64,000 nucleotides of DNA, taken from contig JAJZPM010000001.1 of the NCBI GenBank assembly GCA_021811105.1, forward strand, positions 124,001 through 188,000. Reading direction: 5' to 3'. How positions within the stretch are numbered: the first letter of the stretch is position 1; each line of letters opens with the position of its first letter. The notes under the pieces were generated by a model. That model worked only from the letters and a program-made list of their open reading frames with translations, ran no database searches and was not told the DNA's origin. Positions 30,701-41,333 of the stretch are shown one piece after another. A program made the translations under genes and the position numbers. This DNA is from Nitrospirota bacterium. GTDB lineage: Bacteria > Nitrospirota > Thermodesulfovibrionia > Thermodesulfovibrionales > UBA6898.

Positions 30701-31442
30701 CCAGATCGGCGACCCAGCCAAGCGGAGCACGGCCACCTTTCGCCAGCAAACCCAGCGGAAACTCGGCGACCTCAAGAAGACTTATCTACTGGCCTACATT
30801 TCCATGCATGCTAAAGCGCGCCTTGGGGTAAACGAGGACAAGCGCAAAGCCCAGCTTATGGGCGACGAGCGACTCAAGGATCTGCAAAAGCTTTCCACCA
30901 TCGACCTTATGCCGCGTCAGCACCTTGCAGACTTCCAGAACCGGCTTGCGGGCTTGAAGAGCTGCTTCGCCCTCACCGAACAGGAGCTGGAAGCATCACC
31001 GGTATGTCCGCACTGCAACTTTAAACCTGGCGCGGAATCACGAGAAATCGGGACTCCGGCAGCGACGATGCTTGATGCACTGGACGGCGAACTCGATAAA
31101 CTGGTCGATAACTGGACCAAGACGCTGCTTACCGACCTCGAAGACCCGACTACCAAGGGCAATCTGAGCCTGCTCAAGCCTGGGCCGCGTAAGCTTGTGG
31201 ACGGTTTTATAAAGAAGCGGACCCTGCCGGACGAGTTGGACCAGGACTTCATACACGCCTTGCAAGAGGTGCTCTCCGGGCTCACCAAGGTCTCGGTCAA
31301 GATCGGGGACCTTCGCAATGCCCTGCTCGCGGGTGGCTCACCGGCCACCCCGGCGGAGATGAGGAAGCGGTTCGAGGAATACCTTGACGGCCTTACCAAG
31401 GGTAAGGAACCGGGTAAGGTAAGGATTGTATTGGAGTATTAA
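27705..31442 (+). CDS. brxC: BrxC-like large P-loop ATPase (DUF6079-like)
   Basis: [22 protein letters not shown] Walker [16 protein letters not shown] Walker B; start ATG 27705 with RBS aaggggg. Confidence 0.85.
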   Translation: MKYGDLIQFEPIESVVQLRAADEAAAARQLVQTYVISAEMAEKLVSLVVPQLQFDQPMDNKGLLVVGNYGTGKSHLMSVISALAENGDLAASLNDKNVAKAADKISGRFKVVRTEIGATTMSLRDILVAELEEHLAAIGVSYSFPPSDKVPNNKRAFEEMMTAFHQEYPDHGLLLVVDELLDYLRTRKDQELILDLNFLREIGEVCKDLRFRFIAGVQEAIFDSPRFSFVADSIRRVKDRFEQILIARKDVKFVVAERLLKKTADQQVKIREYLTPFAKFYGRMNERMDEFVRLFPVHPDYIDTFERVTAVEKREVLKTLSLAMKKLMGQDVPADRPGVIAYDGYWTTLRENPSFRAVPDIKAVIDCSQVLESRIQQAFTRPAYKPMALQLIHALSVHRLTTGDIYATLGATAEELRDGLCLFQPGIEELGGDPADDLLSQVETVLREIHKTVSGQFISSNPDNRQFYLDLKKTDDFDALIEKRAESLDSTQLDRYYYEALRRVMECTDQTYVTGYKIWQHELEWLERKAARQGYLFFGAPNERSTAVPPRDFYIYFIQPFDVPHFKDEKKPDELFLRLANTDEEFRTALRNYAAALDLASTASGHAKATYESKASNFLRDLVQWLQKNMTTAFEVTYQGRAKSLNEWAKGKSIRELSGISTHERINFRDLVNTITGICLGTKFQDQAPEYPFFSVLITGANRAQAAQDALRAIAGQNRTKQAAAVLDALELLDGERLDPYRSKYAKHVLGITKKKGQGQVVNRSELIQDVLGVEYLAPQSLRLEPEWSVVVLAGLVYAGEVVLAIPGKKFDATSLPQLAGTGIDELIQFKHIESPKDWNLPALKALFELLGLTPGLAQLVTQGKDEPVQELQKAVITAVERLVLIHQSLQTGLFFWGRSLMAEDEAQKLRAKLDGTKAFLESLQAYSTTGKLKNFRYDASEVTSHREGLSSLAVIKSLEELVVDIGSTASYLSTAEAILPTGHEWIDKMKAARDEVLAQIGDPAKRSTATFRQQTQRKLGDLKKTYLLAYISMHAKARLGVNEDKRKAQLMGDERLKDLQKLSTIDLMPRQHLADFQNRLAGLKSCFALTEQELEASPVCPHCNFKPGAESREIGTPAATMLDALDGELDKLVDNWTKTLLTDLEDPTTKGNLSLLKPGPRKLVDGFIKKRTLPDELDQDFIHALQEVLSGLTKVSVKIGDLRNALLAGGSPATPAEMRKRFEEYLDGLTKGKEPGKVRIVLEY

Positions 31443-32227
31443 TGCCATTGAGAAGAGATTTCAAAGAATATCACAAATCCATTGCTGAGGAATTGCGCTC
31501 AACCAAGGATAGAATACGAAATTTGATTGGTGCAGCCCATTGGCAGTCAGATGGCGAGCATAAAGAGGCAGTGCTGAGGAAGACTTTGCGGCTACACCTT
31601 CCAGAGACACTTCATGTTGGAAAAGGCTTTGTCTGTTGTCATGACAGAACTTCTTCTCAAACAGATATTCTCGTCACTGACCGAAATAAGCCAACACTCT
31701 TCAAAGATGGTGAACTTGTCTTGGTAACGCCGGACTCTGTCGATGCCGTCATCGAAGTGAAGACGTCTTTAGACGGTAACGCAATTGAGGATGTAATTAC
31801 AAAACTCGCTGATAATGTGGAAATGATCCGCTCAGAAGGTAATGATCATTGTAAGGCCGGTTTATTTGTTTACGAAAAAAGAGGAGGGCATGACATCCAT
31901 AAAAGGGTGCTTGAACATCTTCAGTTAAAGTCCCATGGAGACCTCAAGAGGACCATAAACTGGCTTTCATTCGGGCCGGATATTTTCTTCCGCTTTTGGG
32001 AAAAGGGAGAGGATGTCCATAGTCCGCACGGGGGACCAGTATGGCATTCCTATGAATTGAATGATTTAGGTCACGCATATTTTGTTAGTAATGTCGTGTG
32101 GGATGTCAGCCGAGGAAATTCCCTGAATATGCAATTTGCATGGTTCCCTATAGAAGGGGGAAAAGAGCGTAATCGGAAATGGTATGTTCCATTGTCAAAT
32201 GGTGCACCAACAGAATTCAATCATTGA
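31442..32227 (+). CDS. DUF6602-like protein with PD-(D/E)XK nuclease-like core
   Basis: SSQTDILVTDRNKPTLFKD...PDSVDAVIEVKTSLD (D...ExK pattern); 1-base overlap with brxC stop. Confidence 0.65.
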   Translation: MPLRRDFKEYHKSIAEELRSTKDRIRNLIGAAHWQSDGEHKEAVLRKTLRLHLPETLHVGKGFVCCHDRTSSQTDILVTDRNKPTLFKDGELVLVTPDSVDAVIEVKTSLDGNAIEDVITKLADNVEMIRSEGNDHCKAGLFVYEKRGGHDIHKRVLEHLQLKSHGDLKRTINWLSFGPDIFFRFWEKGEDVHSPHGGPVWHSYELNDLGHAYFVSNVVWDVSRGNSLNMQFAWFPIEGGKERNRKWYVPLSNGAPTEFNH

Positions 32228-32236
32228 AAGCGAACT

Positions 32237-35029
32237 ATGGCGAAAAAGAAAAAGTCAGCGCCAGCTATAAGACCTATATTTTCTTCTGAGCAAAGCGAGA
32301 TGTTCGAGAAGTCCTATGAGCAGGAGGTTGAGGAGAAGCGTTCTCGGAAGATTGAATGTCTTGGAATTTCCTTTGACAACGAAGAGGCCCGAAGAGATTA
32401 TTTCCTTGAGAAACTGCGCGAGAAGCTGAAGGACACCGAGTTTCGGAAAATCGAGGGATTCCCCATCGGCTCTGACGAGGATATTTTGGCTCTTTCTGAT
32501 CCGCCATACTACACGGCCTGTCCGAATCCTTTTATCGGGGACTTTATTAAGCACTATGGAAAGCCCTACGACCCGAGCAAACCATACAGTCGCGAGCCGT
32601 TTGCCGCGGACGTAAGTGAAGGCAAGAATGACCCGATCTATAACGCCCACTCATATCACACCAAAGTGCCGCATAAGGCCATTATGCGGTACATCTTGCA
32701 TTACACCGAGCCGGGAGAGGTGGTCTTCGATGGATTCTGCGGGACAGGAATGACGGGAGTGGCAGCAAGAGAATGCGGTCAGCCAGATTCAGAGGTAAGG
32801 GCACAAATATCAGCAGACATGCCAGATATCAAGTGGGGGGAAAGGTATGCAGTCCAAAACGAGTTAAGTCCGGCAGCAACTTTTATTGCGCAAGGATATA
32901 ATCTTCCAATTCTGACAAAGCAGTTTCGTGTTGAATGCAAAGAAATTCTCAACAAGACTGAGGCTGCATGCGCCTGGATGTACAAGACGCGCCACCCAGG
33001 AGCAGATACATTTGGTGAAATTAATTATGTCATTTGGAGTGATGTATTTGTTTGTAGTGCCTGTGAAGGGGAACTTGTTTTTTGGGAAGTCGCTATCGAC
33101 CACAAGGACGGACGTGCTTTAGATAGCTTTGAGTGTCCTCATTGTAGAGCGTCGCTTTCAAAACGAGAATTGGAGCGTGCATGGTCATCTTCAATGGACC
33201 GAGTCAAGGGTCGAATTGACAGAACACCCAAAAAAGTTCCCGTTGAGATCAATTATACAATTGGTAATAAGAGCTTTAAAAAACCCCTTGATGAGCATGA
33301 CTTGTCCATTCTTAGAAAAGTTGACGAAACAGATATTGAATATTGGTTCCCAGATTCTGAAATTCCATCAGGGTCTAAAACAGATGAACCGCGTGGGCTT
33401 GGAATTACCCATCAGGATTTGTTTTTCACTCGCCGCAACCTAATTTGCGCGAGTACCTTATGGGCTTATTGTGGCAGCAATAAAAGCAAATATGTATTTA
33501 CGAGCCTTGTCACGCGCCTTTCAAAGCTCAGCAACCTACATATTTCAAACTACTTCACTGGTGGTGGCGGAGCTGCTTCTGGAAATATGAAAGGGATGCT
33601 TCATCCGCCAACCATATCTCTCGAACAAAATCCTTTGAAATATTGGCCAATACGAGTGGAGGCAATCGCGCGAATACTGCGCAGCATCGGCACGACTATT
33701 ATAGGAACCGGATCATCAACGACCATGCCTATGCCTGATAATTCCATTGATTACATGTTCATTGATCCGCCGTTTGGCTCCAATTTAGCATACTCCGACC
33801 TTAATACTATTTGGGAGTCATGGCTTCGGGTTTCAACAAATATCGAGGAAGAAGCAATTGTTAACAATAGGCAAGGGAAAGCACTTCTAGAGTACCAATC
33901 ACTTATTACCAGATGCTTTCGTGAATTCTATAGAATACTAAAACCTGGAAGATGGATTACGGTAGAGTTTTCGAATACCAAAGCATCCGTGTGGGCCTCT
34001 TTACAGCAGGCCATTGAACAAGCAGGTTTCATCGTTGCTAATGTAGCCATTTTAGATAAGAAACAGGGTGGCTACAATGCGAATGTTTACGCTGGTGCAG
34101 TTAAGCAAGATCTTGCAATTTCAGCATATAAGCCAAATGGCGGGTTGGAAGAACGTTTTAAACTCGAAGCTGGGACTGAAGATGGAGTCTGGGATTTTGT
34201 CCGCACTCACCTTAAGCAACTCCCGGTATTCGTTTCCAAGGATAATCAGGCCAAGATTATTGCTGAACGTCAGAATTATCTACTCTTCGACCGCATGGTG
34301 GCCTTTCATGTTCAGCATGGCGTAACGGTACCACTGTCCGCAACAGAGTTTCATTCCGGCCTTGCCCAACGCTTCCCCGATCGGGATGGTATGTATTTTC
34401 TGTCGGAACAGGTAGCCGAATACGATAAGAAGCGCATGACGGTCCGGGAAATACTGCAGTTCAAGCTTTTTGTCACCGACGAATCCTCGGCTATCCAATG
34501 GCTCAAACAGCAGCTCATCAACAAACCTCAAACCTTCCAGGAACTTCACCCACAGTTCATAAAGGAGATCGGAGGCTGGCAAAAACACGAGAAGCCGCTG
34601 GAGTTGTCAGAACTGCTTGAACAGAACTTCCTGCGCTACGACGGCAAAGGGGAGGTGCCGAACCAGATCCACAGTTACTTGTCTACCAACTTTAAGGAGC
34701 TGCGCAAGCTCCCGAAGGACGATGAGAGCCTGCGCGCCAAGGGCAAGGACCGCTGGTATGTGCCCGACCCCAACAAGGCAGGCGACCTTGAGAAGCTGCG
34801 CGACAGGTCTTTGCTCAAGGAGTTCGAGGACTACCGGACGTCCAGCCAAAAGCGCCTGAAGGTATTCCGCCTTGAGGCGGTGCGCGCTGGCTTTAAGAAA
34901 GCCTGGCAGGAAAGAGACTACGCCACCATTATCGCTGTTGCCCGTAAGATTCCCGAGAACGTTTTGCAGGAAGACCCGAAGCTCCTCATGTGGTACGACC
35001 AGGCTCTCACTCGCTCAGGGGAGGAATGA
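32237..35029 (+). CDS. pglX: DNA methyltransferase (PglX-like position in BREX-3)
   Basis: VVFDGFCGTGMTGVAARE (SAM-binding) and YMFIDPPFGSNLAYSDLN (DPPF catalytic) motifs; internal zinc ribbon CSACEG...CPHC. Confidence 0.82.
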   Translation: MAKKKKSAPAIRPIFSSEQSEMFEKSYEQEVEEKRSRKIECLGISFDNEEARRDYFLEKLREKLKDTEFRKIEGFPIGSDEDILALSDPPYYTACPNPFIGDFIKHYGKPYDPSKPYSREPFAADVSEGKNDPIYNAHSYHTKVPHKAIMRYILHYTEPGEVVFDGFCGTGMTGVAARECGQPDSEVRAQISADMPDIKWGERYAVQNELSPAATFIAQGYNLPILTKQFRVECKEILNKTEAACAWMYKTRHPGADTFGEINYVIWSDVFVCSACEGELVFWEVAIDHKDGRALDSFECPHCRASLSKRELERAWSSSMDRVKGRIDRTPKKVPVEINYTIGNKSFKKPLDEHDLSILRKVDETDIEYWFPDSEIPSGSKTDEPRGLGITHQDLFFTRRNLICASTLWAYCGSNKSKYVFTSLVTRLSKLSNLHISNYFTGGGGAASGNMKGMLHPPTISLEQNPLKYWPIRVEAIARILRSIGTTIIGTGSSTTMPMPDNSIDYMFIDPPFGSNLAYSDLNTIWESWLRVSTNIEEEAIVNNRQGKALLEYQSLITRCFREFYRILKPGRWITVEFSNTKASVWASLQQAIEQAGFIVANVAILDKKQGGYNANVYAGAVKQDLAISAYKPNGGLEERFKLEAGTEDGVWDFVRTHLKQLPVFVSKDNQAKIIAERQNYLLFDRMVAFHVQHGVTVPLSATEFHSGLAQRFPDRDGMYFLSEQVAEYDKKRMTVREILQFKLFVTDESSAIQWLKQQLINKPQTFQELHPQFIKEIGGWQKHEKPLELSELLEQNFLRYDGKGEVPNQIHSYLSTNFKELRKLPKDDESLRAKGKDRWYVPDPNKAGDLEKLRDRSLLKEFEDYRTSSQKRLKVFRLEAVRAGFKKAWQERDYATIIAVARKIPENVLQEDPKLLMWYDQALTRSGEE

Positions 35030-35032
35030 TCG

Positions 35033-35728
35033 GTGCCGGATAAATGGATAGAACGGGATCTGGACCTCAAGGTTAAAGACATCCTTTCGCAAGCAGATAT
35101 CTTTCATGAGAAATATTATTCATCGGAGACGTTTAGCGGTCCATCCTTGCATTTCCACCATCGCGCTATCGCTCTGGAATGTACAAATTGGACGGAAAAA
35201 GTAGAGATAGTCTATGCCGTATTGGCATCTTGGGGTATGCACCGCATGGGGACTAACGGATCAAAGATGCAGTCGTTCTCGTCTTTTGAAAAGAGTATTT
35301 CTTCTGTTAGACCGGAAATAGAAAAGCTTAGAAAAGCTGTTCCACGCAATCTTTTGCTTTCTGATTGGCAAACACTTGAGAGAGTGTTTAAGAGAATAAA
35401 GGTGATGGCAAGTGGCACCACCATCGTCGGAAATTCTAAGGTGTTAGCCCACTTCATACCTAACTTGATTGCTCCGATAGACAGAGAATATACCCTCAAT
35501 TATCTTTTTGGAAGTAAGATGTTCCAAAACGGGTTAGATCGGGAGTGGCTTTTGATGTGCAAAATACATAGAGAGTTTTACTATTCTATCTCTGATAACA
35601 AAGACTTCCAGAACAAGACTGAGAGTTGGATGTCTAATAGCAGATTATATCCATGGGACACCTCTGTGCTAAAGATAATTGATAACTTGGTAATCGGTGC
35701 GATGCGAAAGAAAAATGACTCAGATTGA
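35033..35728 (+). CDS. Uncharacterised protein within BREX-like operon
   Basis: 231-aa ORF, GTG start 3 nt after MTase stop, overlaps start of helicase gene; no recognised domain. Confidence 0.7.
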   Translation: MPDKWIERDLDLKVKDILSQADIFHEKYYSSETFSGPSLHFHHRAIALECTNWTEKVEIVYAVLASWGMHRMGTNGSKMQSFSSFEKSISSVRPEIEKLRKAVPRNLLLSDWQTLERVFKRIKVMASGTTIVGNSKVLAHFIPNLIAPIDREYTLNYLFGSKMFQNGLDREWLLMCKIHREFYYSISDNKDFQNKTESWMSNSRLYPWDTSVLKIIDNLVIGAMRKKNDSD

Positions 35729-38564
35729 TTCAAAGAGCTGGTACTACAGCCCAGACCACGGGCAGCTTTGTCAGGTCATCGAAGCCCAGTCGCTCTGGGG
35801 AGAGACGACCTGCCGCGTCTGGTTGCCCGGGCGCGATTCCGTGGTCCGTGTCTCGGCATCCAGGCTCAAGCCCCTGGAGAGCGCCGGTATCTGCTCGCCG
35901 GACAATATCGCTTACGTCGCTGCTGCCGCACGCGTGGCCGACGCCCTAACTCAGGACGTCCTCCTCGCACCAATTGAGTCCTCCGTTATTCCTCTTCCGC
36001 ACCAGATAAGGGCACTGTCTCGCGCCATCGCTAACGACCGAGTGCGCTATCTCCTGGCGGACGAAGTCGGCTTGGGCAAGACCATCGAGGCAGGTCTTAT
36101 CATGAGGGAGCTTAAGCTGCGCGGGTTGATTAAGCGGGTTCTGGTTATCGCCCCGAAGGGACTGGTGAGCCAGTGGGTCAGCGAGATGCGCTTTCACTTC
36201 GGGGAGACCTTCCAGCTCGTTCTTCCTGAAGACATCAAGACATTGAAACGGATCGCCCCGACAGCCGCTCCGGAAAACGGGGACAATTGGAATCACGACT
36301 TTGAGTCTTTGCCCGCCAACGCCTGGCAGATGTTCTCGCAGGTGGTTGTGCCTATGGACTCGGTCAAACCTCTTGACAAGCGACGTGGGTGGAGCGCCGC
36401 TCAGGTGGGCGAGTACAACCGAGAGCGATTCGAGGACCTGATCTCCGCCGGCTGGGATTTGGTGATAGTGGACGAAGCTCACCGCCTCGGCGGCAGCACC
36501 GACCAAGTGGCCCGCTTCAAGCTGGGGCAGGGGCTTGCCGAGGCCGCACCATATTTTCTGCTGCTCTCGGCCACTCCTCACCAGGGGAAGACCGATGCTT
36601 TCCACCGGCTGGTGTCTTTGATCGACGCCCAGGAGTTTCCGGACATCAGCAGCGTTACCCGCGAGCGGATCCAGCCGCATGTGATCCGCACCGAGAAACG
36701 CCGCGCCATCGACGCTGAGGGGAACCCCCTGTTCAAGCCCCGGCGCACACAGCTTGCTCCGGTCTCTTGGGAGGAGCGTCACCGAAATCAACAGCTCCTT
36801 TACGAGGCTGTCACCGAATATGTCCGTGAGGGTTACAACCAGGCCATGCGTGAGAAACGTAGCTACATCGGCTTCCTGATGATCCTGATGCAGCGACTGG
36901 TGGTCTCCAGCACGAGCGCTATCCGCACCACTCTCGAAAGAAGGTTGGAGGCGCTATCCGCACCCCAGGAGCAATTGTCTCTTTTCCCACTGTCCGAGGA
37001 AGAATGGGCCGACCTTGATGGGCAAGAGCAGATCGACGTGTTACTTCACACCCGCCTCAAGGCGCTTAAAAACGAGCGCGCTGAGGTCAAACTACTCTTA
37101 GATTCCGCAGCCCGCTGCGAGCAGATCGGCCCGGATGCAAAGGCCGAAGCATTGCTCGACTGGCTCTACCGCCTCCAGTCCGAGGAGGGTGATCCAGAAC
37201 TCAAGGCTTTGGTGTTTACCGAATTCGTTCCTACCCAGGAGATGTTGCATCGGTTCTTGGCGGAACGCGGCTTCTCGGTTGTCTGCCTAAACGGCTCCAT
37301 GGACATGGAAGAACGCAAGCGGGTCCAAGAGGCTTTCAGCAATGAATCCCGGATCCTTATTTCTACCGACGCAGGCGGGGAGGGTTTGAACCTCCAGTTC
37401 TGCCACGTGGTGATCAACTACGACATCCCCTGGAACCCGATGCGACTGGAGCAGCGGATCGGCCGGGTGGATCGTATCGGACAATCTCACATCGTCCGCG
37501 CAGTCAATTTCGTCTTTGAGGGATCGGTCGAGCACCGAGTCCGGGAGGTGCTGGAACAGAAACTCGCCATCATCTTTGAGGAGTTCGGCATCGACAAAAC
37601 CGGCGACGTCCTCGACTCTGCTCAAGCGGGACATATGTTTGACGAGATGTATGTCGAGGCGATTCTCAACCCCGAAAAGGTGGAGGACTCAGTCGAGAGC
37701 GTAGTTGCCCGTTTACAGGAGCAGGCGCACGAGGCGCGGACCACAGCATCCGTGCTCGGCGCAACCGAGGACCTGGAACCCGGCGAAGCCCAACGATTAC
37801 TGACCCACCCCTTGCCCCATTGGGTCGAGCGTATGACCGTGAGCTATCTCAAGGCGCATGGCGGCCAGGCCGAGAGAAAAAGCCAAAGCTGGAACCTCGC
37901 CTGGCCGGACGGCGAAACATACGAGAATGTGGTCTTCACGGGCAAAGAAGCCGAAAGGCTTCCAGCCGCCCGGCACCTCACCCTGGAAGAGCCGAAGGTC
38001 CGCGGTCTGGCCATGCGGCTTCCCCGTTTCGCCCCAGGCCAGCCGGTCCCTGTGGTATCAATTCCCGGCATCTCCAATGAAGTCCAAGGCATCTGGTCCC
38101 TATGGCGGATAGCCATTGCTACCATGGAGTGGAACCGTCGGAAGATTATGCCTCTTTTCCTGGCTGACAACGGCGTGGTCTACATGCCGACGGCCAGGTA
38201 TGTGTGGGATCAACTCCTCGCAACAAGCACGCAGGTCAGGTCTGTTCTGGAAGCCTCTGTTTCCGAAGCCGCCTTCGAAAAGCTACAGAGCGCCGCGGAG
38301 GAACATGGAAAGCCCATCTACGAAGCGCTTGTTCAGGAGCACCAGTCCCGCATCATTCGCGAACGCGAGAAGGCTGGCTACGCCTTCGACGCCCGCCGCA
38401 GAAACATTAAGAGAATTGGGCTGCCCCAGGTCCGCACCTATCGATTGAGCCTACTGGCCCAGGAGGAGCGAAGCTTTCAAGAACAGCTTGACCATAAGTC
38501 CTTTGCTTATCCGGAGATGGTGCCGCTGCTTGTAATTCGGGTGGATGGCGGTGGCCATGAGTAA
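35715..38564 (+). CDS. brxHII: SNF2/DEAD-like helicase (BrxHII/DrmD-like)
   Basis: LLADEVGLGKTIEAGLIMREL, VIVDEAHRLGG, LLLSATPHQGKTD, ISTDAGGEGLNLQFCHVVINYDIPWNPMRLEQRIGRVDRIGQ. Confidence 0.85.
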   Translation: MTQIDSKSWYYSPDHGQLCQVIEAQSLWGETTCRVWLPGRDSVVRVSASRLKPLESAGICSPDNIAYVAAAARVADALTQDVLLAPIESSVIPLPHQIRALSRAIANDRVRYLLADEVGLGKTIEAGLIMRELKLRGLIKRVLVIAPKGLVSQWVSEMRFHFGETFQLVLPEDIKTLKRIAPTAAPENGDNWNHDFESLPANAWQMFSQVVVPMDSVKPLDKRRGWSAAQVGEYNRERFEDLISAGWDLVIVDEAHRLGGSTDQVARFKLGQGLAEAAPYFLLLSATPHQGKTDAFHRLVSLIDAQEFPDISSVTRERIQPHVIRTEKRRAIDAEGNPLFKPRRTQLAPVSWEERHRNQQLLYEAVTEYVREGYNQAMREKRSYIGFLMILMQRLVVSSTSAIRTTLERRLEALSAPQEQLSLFPLSEEEWADLDGQEQIDVLLHTRLKALKNERAEVKLLLDSAARCEQIGPDAKAEALLDWLYRLQSEEGDPELKALVFTEFVPTQEMLHRFLAERGFSVVCLNGSMDMEERKRVQEAFSNESRILISTDAGGEGLNLQFCHVVINYDIPWNPMRLEQRIGRVDRIGQSHIVRAVNFVFEGSVEHRVREVLEQKLAIIFEEFGIDKTGDVLDSAQAGHMFDEMYVEAILNPEKVEDSVESVVARLQEQAHEARTTASVLGATEDLEPGEAQRLLTHPLPHWVERMTVSYLKAHGGQAERKSQSWNLAWPDGETYENVVFTGKEAERLPAARHLTLEEPKVRGLAMRLPRFAPGQPVPVVSIPGISNEVQGIWSLWRIAIATMEWNRRKIMPLFLADNGVVYMPTARYVWDQLLATSTQVRSVLEASVSEAAFEKLQSAAEEHGKPIYEALVQEHQSRIIREREKAGYAFDARRRNIKRIGLPQVRTYRLSLLAQEERSFQEQLDHKSFAYPEMVPLLVIRVDGGGHE

Positions 38565-40563
38565 CTGGCGCCATCAAATTCTAAAGGAATTCACTCCGAA
38601 GGTCGCTCGACTTACTTTGGTGGCCGACCCTGACGGACTCCTCCTCGAAGAAGGGATTCTCGAAGGCGTCCGTGAACGGGGTTTTGAGCTGATCCCGTTC
38701 GAAGACCACATCGCGTTTCGCTATGCCTATGAATCTAAATTCCGATCCCGCTGGGACCGGGGCGAACACACGGATCTTGTAGTCGTATTGCGCTCCCAAG
38801 CCAGCGACCTCGGGGGGTTACCCTACGATCTGCTTCAGGCCGGTCGCAGGCTTTCGTTCAGCCTCGGCGACATTTTCCCGAACCTCAGCTACCCGGTAGT
38901 GACCGCTTTGGACCGTGGGGATCTCGATGCTTTGTTCGAGGCCCAAAAAAGACATGCTCCCGGCCAATTGGGCGAGAACGCTACCAAAGAGTTCGTCCTC
39001 CGGCACGTATTTGAAATCGCGCCCGAGCTGATAAAAAAGCCGTCTGACCTCTTACGGGTGCTGTTACGCCGTCACTACCGGGGGCAGCGCATCCCGATGG
39101 TGCTGGATGAACGGTTCATCCAACTATTGCGCCAGAGCGCGCATTTCGACGACTGGCCGCTTGAGACGCTGGTTACGGACCGGGAGGCATTCTTTGCGTT
39201 CCTCCAGGAGCGATGGCCGATCTTCCTCGATCGCGAAGCAGCCAAAGAGGTATCTACAGCCCGAGAGGAAGAGACGCCCTATGGTATGGCCATTAAGGGT
39301 CCTGTTGATCTGCCCTTTGATCACCATGACATCCGGGTCTACATCGACAACCTGTTCGTCGAGGGGGTGCTGCACCCGGTGCCGCATGATCATGCAGACG
39401 CCCTGTCTAAGACTTGGGTGGGTATTGGCATTCGAACTGTTCCAGTCGAGGATAGGTCCCGCCGCCTGAGCAGGCTCGTCGACAGTCTGCAGGCATCTGT
39501 CCCGGCCGATGACGCAAAACACACGGAGTGGTTTCACTTTGCCCGTGGGTGGGCGGAGCTGGTTCTGCTCATGAATGAGCAATGCGATGCCGTCATCGGG
39601 GAAGAGAGCGGGAACGCGAAGAGCTTGCAGTCACGGGTGGACGCTGGTTTTACCAAATGGCTCTTCAAGCGATATGCCGGGCTGGTCAACCTGCCGCCAG
39701 TACCGCCGGTGATGTTGCATCACCTGCCGCGGTTTCTTGCCCGTCAAATGGACGAAGACCATAATAGTAAGATTGCACTGATTGTGGTAGATGGCCTATC
39801 CTTTGACCAGTGGCTGGTGGTCCGTAGCTCGCTCGCCGCTCGGCAGCCCGGTTTCTGTTTCAGGGAACATGCTGTCTTCGCATGGATTCCGTCTCTCACG
39901 TCAGTTTCACGCCAAGCTGCCTTTGCCGGTAGGGCTCCAATCTTCTTCCCTAACAGCATCTATTCAACAGACAAAGAATCTGCCCTTTGGGCGCAGTTCT
40001 GGGCGGATCATGGCATCACTTCAAACGAGGTCGTGTACATCAAGGGGCTGGGCGATGGTGGGCTGGAGACTGTTTCCGAAGCGCTTTCCCATCCCAAGGC
40101 AAGGGTTGCTGGGCTCGTCGTGGACAAGATCGACAAAATCATGCACGGGATGGAATTGGGCATCGCCGGGATGCACAACCAGGTCGGCCAGTGGTCCAAA
40201 CAGCCTTATATGAATAACCTACTTGATCTGCTTCTGGATGGGGGCTTCCGGGTCTATCTGACTTCTGATCATGGAAACATCGAGGCAGAGGGTTGCGGCC
40301 GTCCAGCAGAAGGTGCTGTGGCGGATCTTCGCGGCGAACGGGTCCGAATCTATCCCGATGCTGCTCTTCGTGGCAGGGTGAAGAAACACTTCCAGGATGC
40401 GCTGGAATGGGGCACTGTTGGTCTTCCAGAGGATTACCTTGCTCTCATTGCCCCCGATAGGCAGGCCTTTGTTCAGGAGAAGCAATATACAGTCTGTCAC
40501 GGCGGCATCTCAATCGAGGAGCTGATTGTCCCTCTGGTTCAGATCGAGAGGAGATGCGAATGA
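38557..40563 (+). CDS. pglZ: BREX-3 type PglZ alkaline-phosphatase-superfamily protein
   Basis: KIALIVVDGLSFDQW and YLTSDHGNIEAEG metal-site motifs; overlaps helicase stop. Confidence 0.85.
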   Translation: MSNWRHQILKEFTPKVARLTLVADPDGLLLEEGILEGVRERGFELIPFEDHIAFRYAYESKFRSRWDRGEHTDLVVVLRSQASDLGGLPYDLLQAGRRLSFSLGDIFPNLSYPVVTALDRGDLDALFEAQKRHAPGQLGENATKEFVLRHVFEIAPELIKKPSDLLRVLLRRHYRGQRIPMVLDERFIQLLRQSAHFDDWPLETLVTDREAFFAFLQERWPIFLDREAAKEVSTAREEETPYGMAIKGPVDLPFDHHDIRVYIDNLFVEGVLHPVPHDHADALSKTWVGIGIRTVPVEDRSRRLSRLVDSLQASVPADDAKHTEWFHFARGWAELVLLMNEQCDAVIGEESGNAKSLQSRVDAGFTKWLFKRYAGLVNLPPVPPVMLHHLPRFLARQMDEDHNSKIALIVVDGLSFDQWLVVRSSLAARQPGFCFREHAVFAWIPSLTSVSRQAAFAGRAPIFFPNSIYSTDKESALWAQFWADHGITSNEVVYIKGLGDGGLETVSEALSHPKARVAGLVVDKIDKIMHGMELGIAGMHNQVGQWSKQPYMNNLLDLLLDGGFRVYLTSDHGNIEAEGCGRPAEGAVADLRGERVRIYPDAALRGRVKKHFQDALEWGTVGLPEDYLALIAPDRQAFVQEKQYTVCHGGISIEELIVPLVQIERRCE

Positions 40564-41333
40564 CCAGGCGGACAGACCAGATTGGATTTAGCCAGCGGAT
40601 ACGCCTGGAGTGGCTTGAACGGACAGCTGACCTGGTGCTGTCCGGGAGGGACAGGGCAACGGTTAACGATGCCTTGCAGGAACTTCTTAAGGACAAGGTG
40701 TCAGTAGGGGGCCAAGCCGAGCGCGGCAATCGCGAGAAGATCATCAGTATTCTATTGAAGACATGGCTGATTGTGCCGAAAGATCTCGATGAGCTGCGCG
40801 TCGATGGTCTGGAACTGCTCAAACATAGACCTCGATCCGATCACCTGGCTATACATTGGGGCATGGTAACAGCTGTCTATCCGTTCTGGTCGGGTGTGGC
40901 AACGCAAGTGGGTCGGCTCTTGAGGCTGCAAGGTTCTGCAGCCGCGGCACATGTCCAGCGTCGGGTGCGTGAGCAATATGGTGAACGGGAGACGGTTTCC
41001 CGCGCAGCCCGCCGAGTGCTGCGTTCGTATCTGGATTGGGGCGTGCTTAAGGAAACCGGGAAAAAGGGCATCTACACCTCTGGACTGACGCTGGAGATTG
41101 ACGATTTCCGATTGACCTCATGGCTGATTGAAGCAGTCCTCCATGCTCGTGCCAACGGCGCAGCACCCTTGAGAGATCTGACTGATAGCCCAGGCTTCTT
41201 TCCGTTCCGTATAAGACAGGTTCACGCCGATAGACTTGCTGCGGTGTCATCCAGACTGGACATTCTCCGTCACGGGTTGGACGACGACCTTGTCATGCTG
41301 CGGAAGCAAACGACGAAAGGGGGCGCACCATGA
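40560..41333 (+). CDS. brxA: BrxA-like protein (position-based)
   Basis: ~258-aa helical protein immediately after pglZ (ATGA overlap); no diagnostic motif. Confidence 0.55.
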   Translation: MTRRTDQIGFSQRIRLEWLERTADLVLSGRDRATVNDALQELLKDKVSVGGQAERGNREKIISILLKTWLIVPKDLDELRVDGLELLKHRPRSDHLAIHWGMVTAVYPFWSGVATQVGRLLRLQGSAAAAHVQRRVREQYGERETVSRAARRVLRSYLDWGVLKETGKKGIYTSGLTLEIDDFRLTSWLIEAVLHARANGAAPLRDLTDSPGFFPFRIRQVHADRLAAVSSRLDILRHGLDDDLVMLRKQTTKGGAP

